This document shows positions 1 through 9,273 of a DNA stretch of 64,000 nt, piece after piece. The notes beneath the pieces were generated by a model. It was not told the DNA's origin, did not search any database, and saw only the letters and a list, made by a program, of their open reading frames with translations. The translations under genes were made by a program, and so were the position numbers. Location of the stretch: assembly GCA_029168955.1 (NCBI GenBank), contig JAPDOI010000879.1:62001-126000 (forward strand), read 5' to 3'. Position 1 is the stretch's first letter; each line of letters starts with the position of its first letter. The stretch is from Aplectana chamaeleonis. Lineage: Eukaryota > Nematoda > Chromadorea > Rhabditida > Cosmocercidae.

Positions 1-224
1 ACTGTCAAATGCGACACCGTATGACAATTTGAAATGGCTAACCTTTAGTGTGCAGACTGAAGCCTGCTAGACACCCTCAGATGGTCTTAGATGGTGGGTG
101 AATGAGTGGGACCATATCGGACCACCCACCTCATTGGCCTTCAGAAGGCTGATCAAGCTCATAAGCAGATCAAAACCCACAAAGATCAACAAAGGGAGCT
201 AGTTCTTGGGTGATCGCCACACAT
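1..224 (-). repeat. left inverted arm of the Penelope-like fragment
   Basis: Reverse complement of 592-814 with scattered mismatches and small indels. Shared landmarks are ACTGTCAAA at the outer end and GTGATCGCCACACAT at the inner end, after which the two arms diverge abruptly. The outer end coincides with base 1, so its true limit cannot be seen. Confidence 0.85.
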
Positions 225-256
225 CTCTTCAGAACCTCAAAGGACAATTGGTTTGA

Positions 257-646
257 AACCGTCTGTATGACCGGGCGTGCATAAAGTCGTCATGTGTGAT
301 TAGCCCATACGGAAGGGAAGGGGATTGTGCTAGCACAGGGGTGCACAAGGGTTATCTCTATGTAGGAGAAACAGACAGGGCTGTTCGCATTAGGGTAAAG
401 AAACACGTGGATGGCATAAGAAAGTCCAAGGTGTCTTCTCCTTTGAGAGAACGCCGGGTGCGCGTCTATGAAAACAGCCGTTTCGATATTGCGGTTACGA
501 TACTTGCGCGCGAATCAGAGATTGCCGCACGCAGGACCCTAGAGGCGTTTTGGGTATATTCCAAAAACCCAAAGATCAACAGAAAGGACGAATGTGTGGC
601 GATCACCCAAGAACTAGCTCCCTTTGTTGACCTCGGTGGGTTTTGA
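257..646 (+). CDS. GIY-YIG endonuclease domain, C-terminal part of a Penelope-like element
   Basis: Open frame from just after an in-frame TGA at 254-256 to a TGA at 644-646. No ATG opens it, so it is the tail of a longer protein cut off upstream. Visible in order: a Cys-containing linker (DRACIKSSC), the GIY-YIG core as GYLYVGETDR, a following Arg/His segment (RIRVKKH), then ILARESE, whose Glu matches the catalytic Glu of the fold, and the PLE-like tail NPKINRKDE. In PLEs this nuclease is fused behind the reverse transcriptase and nicks target DNA for integration. The frame is intact over this stretch, but without the RT domain the copy cannot be autonomous. A free-standing GIY-YIG nuclease is possible but less likely given the tail motif and the inverted arms. 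Confidence 0.7.
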   Translation, partial: NRLYDRACIKSSCVISPYGREGDCASTGVHKGYLYVGETDRAVRIRVKKHVDGIRKSKVSSPLRERRVRVYENSRFDIAVTILARESEIAARRTLEAFWVYSKNPKINRKDECVAITQELAPFVDLGGF

Positions 647-814
647 TCGGCTTATGAGCATGATCAGCCTTATGAAGGCGAATGAGGTGGGTGGTCCGAT
701 ATGGTCCCACTCATTCATCCGCCATCTAAGACCATCTTAGGGTGTCTGGCAAGCTTCAGTCTGCACACTAAAGGTTAGCCATTTCAAATTGCCATACGGT
801 GTCGCTTTTGACAG
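592..814 (+). repeat. right inverted arm of the Penelope-like fragment
   Basis: Begins inside the nuclease frame at ATGTGTGGCGATCACC and runs through the stop codon into 3' flanking DNA, ending TTTGACAGT. It pairs with 1-224, leaving an unpaired centre of about 367 bp that holds the nuclease domain core. Confidence 0.85.
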
Positions 815-894
815 TTTTCTGTGAAAAAAAGTCCTTTTGTTCTGAAATGGTGCTTGGACGGCTAGTTTCCTTTTGTATCTTTGGCTTCCAGGCT

Positions 895-927
895 CTGAAG
901 AAGGCGTGATTGCCAAAACGTTAGCCG
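895..927 (+). ncRNA. degenerate hammerhead-like motif downstream of the Penelope-like fragment
   Basis: The segment reads CTGAAGA, then a short stem AGGC...GCC, then AAAACGTTAGCC. Hammerhead ribozymes have the core CUGANGA-stem II-GAAAC, and PLE terminal repeats often carry such motifs. Here the G of GAAAC is A, so cleavage activity is doubtful. The location about 80 bp past the element's arm is what makes the match worth noting. It could also be chance. Confidence 0.25.
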
Positions 928-1059
928 AATTAAGCTGAAAACTCTCGGTCTACTGCTCAACAATACAACTACGAGGTACTACCATGCCGAGATTTATGGA
1001 AAGTCGAACGTGGAATTTATGGGGTGGGTCTACTTCACAATTAAGTTTAATATTCAGAT

Positions 1060-1930
1060 TCCGTTCCTAACTCAGACAAATTGATATTAGCAAGGGACTA
1101 GCAAAAGTCTAGTCTCCGCCCCATTTTCTACGATGCAGGCTCAAGGCCGATCAAGGGAGCGCTGCTGCTAAGAGTTTGGTCGCACGTGATTGGTCGGGGC
1201 GTGTCTGTCCATTAGAGATTTGAATTCCTTTCCTGATTCGGAATGACCATAGCTCGACATCTACTCCGTTGCTCTTGCAGCGCTAGACGAGGCATCGCGA
1301 TGATATCGTAACCCACTCACTCTCCGCTATGATGGGTTCAATAAGCTCACTTCCCTTGCTGATATCACAGTTCAGCCCCCTTGCTGATTCCGGATTTGGA
1401 GAGTTATCCCCTCTTGCTAATATTGTTTTCGAAACAGCCAATAGGAAGAGTTAACTTCCCATGGTGCTCTTGTTTCTCCTATCACCTTAATATTCCCTTG
1501 AACTTGCAACGCTCTCCTTCCTATAACCTCTGGCCCCTTGATGTTGGTAGAAGGGTCCCGCAGAGAATTCGGCTTTGCGATCCCCTTGCTGCTGGAGTAA
1601 ACTAAAAAAAATCGATGATATGCACCATTGATTAGCGTCGTGTGACGTCATCCTGTTGTAATCGACCTTTTTCCGTTCTAGTTTTTAATCATCTTTATTA
1701 TATCTCGGCAAATCTGTAAAATAATCAGTTTTGTATACATCCGTATCGCTCCTATCCCCCATTTAGTCTACAGCAAAAAACGTTTGATTTTAATGAATTC
1801 AGATGAATATGCTTTGGACACAACTTTATCCAGCGAAGTCTTATCAATTTTCACATCACTTTCTCAGAAACCGCCTGCGCGGAACATCCTGCACCTAACA
1901 ATCATGAAAACTTCTCCCCTCCTCAGGCAT
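1060..1930. other. no gene recognised; scattered CCTTGCT motifs
   Basis: No credible coding frame. The motif CCTTGCTGAT or CTTGCTAAT recurs around 1355-1420 and again near 1585. The same word recurs at 19.03-19.4 kb, suggesting a shared old dispersed repeat. Nothing else is supportable. Confidence 0.4.
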
Positions 1931-1970
1931 TGGGGAGCTCCTAGTCCACGACTATGGAGATTGGGGCGAG

Positions 1971-2009
1971 AATACCGCGAAGTGGCGCAAGCGACTTCGT
2001 CGCGGTATT
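1971..2009. repeat. 39-nt hairpin with CCCACGA words on either side
   Basis: AATACCGCG at the left end and CGCGGTATT at the right form the stem base. An inner GAAGT/ACTTC stem is separated by a 3-nt bulge. The word TAGYCCACGA occurs at about 1943, inverted near 2022, and again near 2068 and 2113, so the hairpin sits in a cluster of short inverted and direct repeats. Probably a decayed foldback or MITE relic; no transcript evidence. Confidence 0.5.
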
Positions 2010-2317
2010 CTTTGGCAAAGCTCGTGGGCCACTAGCCAAATGCTTTTTTCCAACTTTATAGTAGCCCACGAGTATACGGCTGTCCTTTATCGACGATTTG
2101 CTGTCGCTACTAGCCCACGACAAAGCAGTTTTCATAATCTGCACGTACGCCCGACGTTGATCATGTCGGGACAAATCGAAACGTGTTCAAACAATTCGTC
2201 ACGTCATGGTTTGGCGTCCTTCTCGACATTGTCATTCAATCCATCCACATCTCCTCTTTGATCACTTTGTTGTCTTTCGCCTTGGTATACTATATGCACT
2301 TTCATTTTCTTTACTCT

Positions 2318-2403
2318 CTGTGTATGAGTATGTGTATGTGTCTATGTTTGTATGTGTGGAAGTGTAAGTGTAAGGGAGAGAGAGAGAGAAAGAAAGAGAA
2401 TAA
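2318..2403. repeat. GT-rich then GA-rich simple sequence
   Basis: A run of imperfect TATGTG units passes into AAGTGTAAG and then into GAGAGAGAGAGA with AAAG units. Low complexity explains the short open frames seen on both strands here. Confidence 0.8.
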
Positions 2404-2700
2404 ACGGAGATTCGGTCGGTCTGTTTTCAGACGGGGTTATACAAATACTTCCATCATATTGCAGCATGCTCACCATAGCTTCATCGTGGAAATCCTTACC
2501 GACTTCAGAACTCGAAATTTCGTTAACCACTCACCTTCTCATTCTCAGTGCGTACTCTTTTAGAAAATTACATCTCTTTTTCAGCTCTCCACTCCTCGTG
2601 TTGTGATGCAGAACATCCGTGGAAATACCAAACACCGGAGAAGGACTATTTTCAAAAGCGGTTAGTAAAAAGTTTTTTTTGTTATAATGTGAGAGTCTTT

Positions 2701-2893
2701 GGTACTCTTTCGGAATAGACGACCCACCCGAAAGAATTGAATTTTCGTAGTGTTTTATGTATGGTCTTTGCATACATTTAACATGTTATTCTATGCTTCA
2801 CGTGCTTAGAAGCAAAAACATGACAAAATGATCCTGCAGCTGCATGCGGAAACCATTTTTACCTGAGTGGGTCGTCTATTCCGAAAGAGTACC
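2701..2893. mobile_element. 193-bp MITE with 27-bp perfect TIRs and 8-bp target duplication
   Basis: The first 27 bases (2701-2727, starting GGTACTCTTTCGGAATAGAC) are the exact reverse complement of 2867-2893. The element is bracketed by GAGTCTTT at 2693-2700 and again at 2894-2901, a perfect 8-bp direct repeat. An 8-bp duplication is typical of hAT and also occurs in P-like elements; the TIR sequence does not decide between them. There is no coding capacity, so movement would need a transposase in trans. Perfect TIRs suggest a fairly recent insertion. Confidence 0.88.
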
Positions 2894-2909
2894 GAGTCTT
2901 TTCCCTCAG

Positions 2910-3460
2910 TTTTTTTCTCGGCTTTTTTGATGGAAGGGGTGCGCACCCACTTTGGAGGTCCAACCTACGATCCAAGCCGTGAGAAGTGGATTGCGCCTAG
3001 AACTAGTACTGTATAAGCTATGGGGGCGACTACCATGAAAGTGAAATTAAAATAAAACGCTCTCGGAATTAATGACAAGTTTATAATTTGCCACTGGCAC
3101 AAAATTCTCACGGAAGTGTAGAAGTTTTTCTTGGCAAAGTTCGCCATGTTTAGGCCCAGATATCGTGATATCTTCATCACCGGTGAGGCTGTCTCCCTAA
3201 TCCCTAGTCTGTTCAGCTTCAGCCGCTCACCTCCAGAGAAAGACGGTCATTAGTGCCATCAGATTGAAGCAACAAAAAGTAGGCGTGGCTTTCTGATTAT
3301 TGTGCGTAAAGCCTCTTTCAGGGTTCGATCGTTGCGCGACGCGATCGTGTGCACGGCTACGCGACCGTCGCGTCGCCGTGGAAACCGCAGGCTTTGGAAG
3401 TGTGAATGCCCAATCGCGAAATTTGGCGATCACGCACTGTTACGTACACATTCTAACCGA
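2910..3460. other. no gene recognised
   Basis: No frame with recognisable protein content. A GC-rich patch at 3330-3385 has several GCGACGCG and CGCGACCG words resembling those near the termini of the elements at 4120 and 23734; this may be an old relative of that family. Confidence 0.4.
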
Positions 3461-3471
3461 CGCCTAGTAAG

Positions 3472-3536
3472 CATAGATGAATACAGCAAATTAACACAGT
3501 TAACTGCAGCTGTGTTTGCTTGCGCATTCATCTATG
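3472..3536 (+). other. 65-nt imperfect hairpin, pre-miRNA sized
   Basis: The 5' arm starts CATAGATGAAT and continues through AGCAAA to CACAG. The 3' arm mirrors this as CTGTG, TTTGCT and ATTCATCTATG. The arms pair over most of about 28 positions with a few bulges, and the loop contains the palindrome CAGTTAACTG. Length and loop size are within the range of nematode pre-miRNAs, but foldback transposons also give such shapes and this region is full of them. No homology to a known miRNA is claimed. Confidence 0.4.
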
Positions 3537-3781
3537 TATGAAAACTGTTTTGAACAATTATTTGTGAGAGTCTGCGGGCCGTGGGCGGTGTTGGATGTCT
3601 TTGATGGGGATTTTTTTCGTTTTTCTCTATTTTTTATATTAAAAAGTTCCGTGGTTTGTGTCGCGCATTCTGAATATGAGAATCATAATCCGCAAGCACG
3701 TGCGCAAGCCGAAAAGTCTAAAAAAAACATAGCAAAAAATCCACTCGCAGAACGTGTTCAACGCTGCTCACGGGCGCTCAA

Positions 3782-5208
3782 AGGCGCAGTCCAACCTCAG
3801 GGGTAAAATTTTATATTTTTGCAGGCCCACCGTGTATAGCAACCATGCCAAGCGCGAGATCTCAATTCGATCAAAAAAGTGAGAAACTACACGGAAAAAG
3901 TCACCTAGCCCACAACACCCTAAAAGCCTAATCAAACGTTTCGCTCCGAAAAGGTAACCAAAATCTTTGCAAACGGAAAAATTGGTTTGTGTGGCGATGC
4001 TCAAAAGCAAAATGTACGATAGCAGAGCTCTTGTTTCCTTCTCCGGGCGGTGTGCGCAGCTAGGTCTTTGGGGTATTGTAGGCGGGGCCGACTTTTTCCA
4101 TGTAGGTTCTCACCTACTAGGCCTAGTGCATACTTCGTCGCGGGTGCGACGGCGTCGCCGCGACAGAGAGTGCTCAACGACGTGATCAGTGGTAGGCCGG
4201 CCGCCTGCGAATGGAGATGACGCAATATTGCGTCAACGACAAAATACACACAATTTTCTTGACAGAGTGTTTGTTCATCTCCTTTCAAAAATAGGCTCTA
4301 ATCTTCTATCATTCGACACAGGCTCGTTTGTGGGTGCTTGACACGAAGCTGTAATTCAATTCGTCCTCTCCGTTTTTACCTAATTACTCTATATGTGAGG
4401 TGATTTTGTTCAATTTAAGATTCGACTTAAACTTCACCTCTGGAGACTTTTGAGGCAGCGATCATTTCAAGTAAATTTCAAGCGTGGAAAATTTTTAAGT
4501 GATATTCGAAATGTGGATTAGCGCCAGTTTCTGCGAAATCGATATCATTTTTCCATTTTCGTGATATTTGTTCTCAAAATAGAGTCTCTCTCTACGATTA
4601 TCAATGCAAACATAATTCGGACAAGGAATAGTGAATTGCATTTAAAAAAAATCATGAAAAAGACAATTTGGAATGATCGAAATCATGAAGAAATCAATGG
4701 CATAATTCGGAATATGATACCTGCGAGTGGCCGATCGTCATTATCTAATCTACGCGAACTGTCGATTAGAACACATACTAAACGAATTCGAGGTTATTTA
4801 CCAACCAAAAGCTTTTGAAACAAACCTATTATTGCCTACCAGATCGGATGTCTCGCGTTTACGTCGCGGTGTCGTAGCGCAGTGCACGACGACACGACAC
4901 ACCATCCAGATGGCGCTAAACAGCGCGCACATTGCGGAAAAGTGTAGATTGGCCGCGACGCAGGCACGATACCGTCGCGCATAGCAGCTCCCACTAGATT
5001 GGCCGCGCGCGACGACTGTCAGTATTAGGCGCAATCGATCACTGCGCTGGGCGCGGCGGGTTGTACCAGTTCCTACACCGCGACCCCGTCGCCGCGACGC
5101 AAGTATGCACTAGGCCTTAGAGCGAATTGAGATCTCGCGCTTGGCAGGGTTGCTATTCAGGGCGGCGGACTTTAATGTGAAATTTTACTTCTGAGATTGG
5201 ACTGCGTT
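3782..5208. mobile_element. TTAA-flanked MITE with long TIRs, interrupted by a second element
   Basis: Left end AGGCGCAGTCCAACCTCAG and right end TCTGAGATTGGACTGCG are inverted copies. The similarity extends inward past GCCAAGCGCGAGATCTCAAT to a GGAAAAAGTC block on both arms, so the arms are long (more than 100 bp). The left flank is TCAA, close to the TTAA target seen at related copies; the right boundary is less certain. It is related to the copies at 14939-15404, 27769 and 30115-30597. The right arm is split by the element at 4120-5116. Confidence 0.65.
4120..5116. mobile_element. 997-bp non-autonomous element nested in the TTAA-type MITE
   Basis: Terminal inverted repeats GGCCTAGTGCATACTT (left) and AAGTATGCACTAGGCC (right) are perfect 16-mers, each followed inward by GTCGCG-rich sequence. 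Flanks are CTA on the left and TTA on the right, so a short TA-type target is likely. Joining the flanks restores the arm sequence seen uninterrupted both in the opposite arm of the host element (about 3880) and in the paralogue near 15320. No coding frame recognised. A 131-bp relative lies at 23734-23864. Confidence 0.72.
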
Positions 5209-5382
5209 TATAAAAGCAGCGTACGCCCAAAAAAATATAATTTTTTTTTTACAATTTTGCACAGGCAGGCCTACCAGGTTGTGATTTGTCGCAAAGAGGC
5301 CACCCAAAACACTCAAGTTTCGGAGAAAAACCCCTTCCAAACTCTCGGATCAAGGTTTTTCATGTATGGTTAACGTTTTCAA

Positions 5383-5503
5383 TCTAGTCTGACGCACGGA
5401 CCAGGCGCCTGGCCGTGCGGGGTTGGCGGCCTCAATGGAGAATGCGGTTTCGATTCGCGCGGGGTGATCTACCGTCACAGCCCCGTCCATTCATCAGACT
5501 AGA
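5383..5503. repeat. 121-bp element with 10-bp TIRs and a 27-bp palindrome
   Basis: TCTAGTCTGA at 5383-5392 is the inverse of TCAGACTAGA at 5494-5503. Just inside the left end, 5393-5419 is a palindrome with one mismatched pair centred on AGGCGCCT. A GGTTTCGATTC segment resembles a Pol III B box, so a tRNA-related SINE origin is possible. The inverted ends fit a small MITE equally well. Confidence 0.4.
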
Positions 5504-5509
5504 ATTATT

Positions 5510-6680
5510 GCGCGCACTCTATGTTCGGTGTGTCTTGTGTAGTACACAAATGTCGGAAATTTGAAAAATGATAAAAAAACTGAATTGATTTATCCCCCTT
5601 AACTTTTTAAGTTCCACAATTCTTTTCGCCTTTCTGCTGTCTTTTATTCCCTAAAAATGAGAAGCTCTCAAAACACACGTCTGAAGGCCTGTCGGAGCTA
5701 TTCGCGGGATTTCTGCTCATCGTTCTAGATGATCGACCGGGAAAATGCCTTTTCAGTTTACTGGGCAGTTTTCACGAGCCTATAGCATTACGAATACGCA
5801 AGATTGAGGTCTCAAGCTTAGCAAACTAATTTTGACTATTCAGCCACAAGAGATACTAACGATACTAGTCGTTTTCGTAATTCCGACCAACGCTTTGTGT
5901 ACTTCCCTTGTTAGTCTAAAACTGAGCAACACTCTTATGTGATTCGGAGCAACGCGGATGGTGGGTAGAAAGTAAACCAATAAGGTGTTCTTTTTGAGGG
6001 CAGTAGTAATATAGTATAGTGTGATAAATATGCCTCCATGTTCTCAATTGGCATTTTCCAATCCAGCTCGGGGCCAGAAAATATTTTCACTTTGGGTAAG
6101 AAAGGGGTGAACCTATAATTTTGAACTCCTGGAGTATGGCGTTTTTCCAGAACGTTTAGTACTTTTTTTGATTTAGCAATTGCTCTAGCACTGTAGTTTT
6201 ATTTGACTATTTGCTCTGTTTTATATTAAACCAATGGCGCGTTAGAATGCATAATTTCGGTTTTTTTAGGAATGATGATCGTCTATATCACGAGATCGAC
6301 GATGTTTTGACCCCAAGATCGGTAAGATCTAAGGAAAATGCGTCCCAACCAACACTGTTTACTCTAAACTTAGTGGTTTCAGAGGAACGCGCGTAAAGTT
6401 GACCACAGCAGTCTAATTGAGGAGAATTCGGATGATGAAGTAGAGAAATGAAAACGACTACGTATCATTGAAAGAGCTTCGATCTCGTCCCGGCCCGGTT
6501 CCTTTTCAGCTTTCTTCTTTTTCTGTAGTTGGCGGTATAGCTCAGCATTATCTGTCTTTCCTTGCGAATTAGCCGTTATCTGTCGTCGTGCAAGTGACAA
6601 CGACAAACGGCCTTGACTTGTTGTTCTCATTTTAGAATCCTCTTCTGTTCCTATCCTCTGACCGGAGGTCAAATATCTGC
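5510..6680. other. no gene recognised
   Basis: A/T-rich sequence without a convincing frame. On the minus strand 6379-6672 is open and encodes a charged stretch (QLQKKKKAEKEPGRDEIEAL), but it has no clear start or splice context and no family match I recognise. I leave it unannotated. Confidence 0.4.
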
Positions 6681-6683
6681 CGT

Positions 6684-6895
6684 CATGTTGATTAGGTGCC
6701 CGGCTGGAATATTTTGCTCTGCTACCGATCCATGATTTCGTGAATTCGAGTGCCTATGCCTTTATTATAGCTCGTGATAACCGGTGATTGAATTTCTGTT
6801 GTCTTGATGTTTAGGTTACCGGGTTGAAGTATGCTGCTATTGTTATGTTTGAAGATCTCGTAAATCAGGGTCCTTAAGTCTTTGCTAATTTGTAA
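6684..6895. repeat. two diverged tandem copies of about 120 bp
   Basis: The block with TTAGGTGCCCGGCTGGAATAT, CGTGAATTCGAGTGCCTA is echoed about 120 bp later by TTAGGTTACCGGGTTGAAGT and CGTAAATCAGGGTCCTTAAG. Similarity is patchy, so this is an old duplication. No coding content. Confidence 0.45.
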
Positions 6896-7159
6896 AGTTC
6901 CGGATCTATTATCACGTTCTCGGGTTATAGTGCTTCAATTACATTATGAAACTGTATTTCTGTGGGTGTTCAATGGAACAACATCAAAACAAAAAGGTCC
7001 AACCCTAGTTAAAAAGCTATGCTATCGCAGATCAGCAGCAGTCCAATCAATGGCTCAGGTGACAAGCGATCCAACACTTTGCGAGCAACAGTTCAAGTCC
7101 AGGCTAGCAGCGGTAGAGGCGTGGGTGAACTGCTGTACAATACCAGGTCCATAGCTGGT

Positions 7160-7510
7160 CAACACTACGAGGATAGCACGTCAATACCGCGGCGGTAGCG
7201 TCATAGTAGCACGTTAAAAGTACGGTATGAGCACGACAATAGTTCGGTACTAGGACGGAAATAACGCGTCGACACCGCGACTATAGCATGACAAAACCGT
7301 GAAAATAACGCATCTAGATCGCGACAACAGCGCGACACATCCGCGACAATCGTGAGACGAAACCGCGGCGATAGCATGTCAAAACCGCGGCAATCGCATG
7401 ATAAACCCGCGGCACTAGCACTGCGAAACCGCGACAAAACCGCGTCAACACCGTGAGATGGGCGCTGCTACTCCGCTGAAGTGGCACGGCAACACCGCGA
7501 CTATCACGAT
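7160..7510. repeat. degenerate 21-22-bp minisatellite
   Basis: Variants of a unit like GCATGACAAAACCGCGRCAATA follow one another from about 7160 to 7510. Conserved words are CCGCG, GCATGACAAAACCG and RCGATAGCA, with enough point changes to hide an exact period. The open frames on the minus strand reflect this repeat. Confidence 0.65.
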
Positions 7511-7515
7511 GTGGG

Positions 7516-7569
7516 GCTCCTAGCCCAGTTGTCCGAGCGCTCAGAGCGGTTTTTACTTGGGCTAGGAGC
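7516..7569. repeat. 54-nt stem-loop with a perfect 12-bp stem
   Basis: GCTCCTAGCCCA at 7516-7527 pairs exactly with TGGGCTAGGAGC at 7558-7569. The loop holds a small nested stem, CGCT/AGCG. It directly follows the minisatellite. It lacks a Pol III B box, so I do not call it a tRNA. Confidence 0.55.
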
Positions 7570-7883
7570 TTCCCAGTGCCAGAGTCTATGCAAAGAATCC
7601 TACCTGTGGGTGGACAGCTCAAAAAGCTCGCTCCAATACCAAAATGGTCCCACCCGGACGCGCTCCGTCTTCGCGGCGAGCGTTTTCGGCGGCAATAATT
7701 AATTTGAACTCGTGAGCAGCGGCGTCTCGCGCGTACGCGGAGGGCTGCGGTGCGTGTGGCCGGCGTTCATATCAATTCGCTCCGATTTTTTTTTTGCTTC
7801 CGTATTGGTTCTTCGCTGAAACTTTCAAATCACGCTTTTCAAATGTTGATTTTCAAGGGTTGAATCCTTCACTTCACGTCACG

Positions 7884-8375
7884 AATAAAGTTATCCAGCC
7901 CAACCCCCCAATCGACTCATTGGCCGTGGGACAGATTTTTGCTTTGGAGCACGCTTTTCGCGTTAGCCTTCCAATCTTCTCACAAAGCATCGGTATCACA
8001 ATTTTGCAGAATTTCTCTATAGTACGAGCTGATTTCAAGGGTAGAACAGCTCAAATAACGTATACCTGGTTTCGATATACTGTGCTTATCTGGGTCAAAT
8101 TCCGGTCCGCAATTGCGTCTCGACACGCTTTGCGGCCGCACGCGCCCGAGTCAGTCGGGTTCGCAACGCCAAAGCCGGCTCGATATTGCTTTTTTATACA
8201 GTTTTCTTCAATGTTGTTTAGTTTCCAGTTTCCAAAACCCACTTAGAGTCAACAGATCGGCGGCTGCAGCGCTGGAAACTCTTCCGACTCGAAAGCGCGC
8301 GGCCGCAAAGCGTGTCGAGACGCAATTGCGGATCGGAATTAGACCCAGATAAGCACTGTAGTTTGACTGTGTAAC
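7884..8375 (+). repeat. dispersed repeat A, copy 1, interrupted by a Tc1-like MITE
   Basis: From GAATAAAGTTATCC through CGTGGGACAGATTTTTGC, GGAGCACGCTTTTCG and TTCTCTATAGTACGAGCT to CTGGTTTCGATATA, this matches the reverse complement of 11124-11328 at roughly 80-85% by eye. The match resumes with GTTTGACT after the insertion at 8080-8358. One frame reads similarly in both copies (for example GQIFALEHAFR and ILQNFSIVRA), so it may come from a coding region, but no family is recognised. Confidence 0.7.
8080..8358. mobile_element. 279-bp Tc1/mariner-like MITE
   Basis: Ends are CTGTGCTTATCTGGGTC (left) and GACCCAGATAAGCACTG (right), inverted with one mismatch, and the TIR similarity continues inward for about 75 bp through TTGCGTCTCGACACGCTTTG. 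TA lies immediately outside both ends (8078-8079 and 8359-8360). A CAGTG-like terminus with TA duplication is the Tc1/mariner signature. Removing the element and one TA restores the uninterrupted sequence seen in the paralogous copy near 11124. It has no transposase frame. Confidence 0.88.
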
Positions 8376-9265
8376 AGTCAAATGTATAGCTGAAGAATTA
8401 CAGTGAAAATATTATATTTCATTACAATGTTTTAGACATCAGTGATGTATATAATCATGATTAATGTTCTATTCTAAAACCGTTTTCGGCGTAGAATTCA
8501 AACACCGTCTTCGCAGCTGCCTAGAACCACCCTGAAAATAGTTAAACGCGTTTTTCAAAGCCTAGCTGCAAGGTAAAGGCCTCGGCATAGTGGAAAATCT
8601 GCGAGCGAGCGAGCGAGAAATGATGAGTGGTGCGGAGTACTGCGCAGTTTGGCCGCGTACGCGACCGCACCGCATAGGCTGCGACAGAGGGAGGTGCGCA
8701 CAGTGTCTTGCCCGTCGCGGAAATCGCAAACTCGCGGCGAAGCTCGCTGCGAGATGCGCAAGACTATTGTGATTTTCAGGCGATTTTGCGAGTTACTAGC
8801 GATTTGCAGTTTCTTTGCTAATCTTTGCGATCAATTAACGATACTAAACAATCCTCATAGTATTCAACATTTCAACTCTGCCATCATTTAAAGTTTTGAG
8901 AGCTATTTTGTTTATTTTGCTTGCAGTTTTCCAACCACTCGTCATTTCCTGCGTCTGTTTTTATACGAGAACACTAGTGTTCAGCCGTGAATGATGCAAA
9001 CACCATCGGTTGTACGTACTAATTTAATTTTTGCTGTCATTAGGTTAAAATGAACAAATATGCACAACGAAGATGGTTTGTGTCACACCCGGTTACGTCC
9101 AGGGAATAGAAAATTAGAAAAGCCAACAGACAAATAGTGGAAACAACAGATTCCGAATCAAACCTCACCAAAGTAATGAAACGAAAGTCTCTAAAATGCA
9201 TCCGCGCTCTAATCGAAATCACACTCTGCGGGGATGACTGCGACTCCGCCGCAAAATTATCAAGG
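8376..9265. other. no gene recognised; short GAGC microsatellite
   Basis: A (GAGC)n tract lies at about 8602-8618 within a GC-rich patch (8590-8760) with GCGTACGCGACC words. The remainder is A/T-rich with no credible frame. Confidence 0.4.
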
Positions 9266-9273
9266 CCACGCTC

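Larger units (their letters stand above)
1..814 (+). mobile_element. Penelope-like element 3' fragment with inverted arms
   Basis: A GIY-YIG endonuclease reading frame lies between two long inverted arms (1-224 and 592-814). The arms contain the last roughly 19 codons of that frame plus 3' flanking sequence, so the left arm is a second, opposite-facing copy of the element's 3' end. Penelope-like elements (PLEs) are known to carry terminal repeats (pseudo-LTRs) in direct or inverted arrangement and a C-terminal GIY-YIG nuclease, which fits. No reverse transcriptase is visible, so this is a 5'-truncated copy. The left arm may continue beyond the window start. Assignment to PLE is by motif only. 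Confidence 0.7.

Noticed and set aside
6379..6672. Lys/Glu-rich minus-strand frame as an exon
   Set aside because: No ATG at the frame start, no clear splice sites, and composition alone is not enough.
7530..7600. tRNA gene, from GTCCGAGCGCTCAGAGCGG
   Set aside because: Only a D-arm-like word; no B box and no acceptor pairing.
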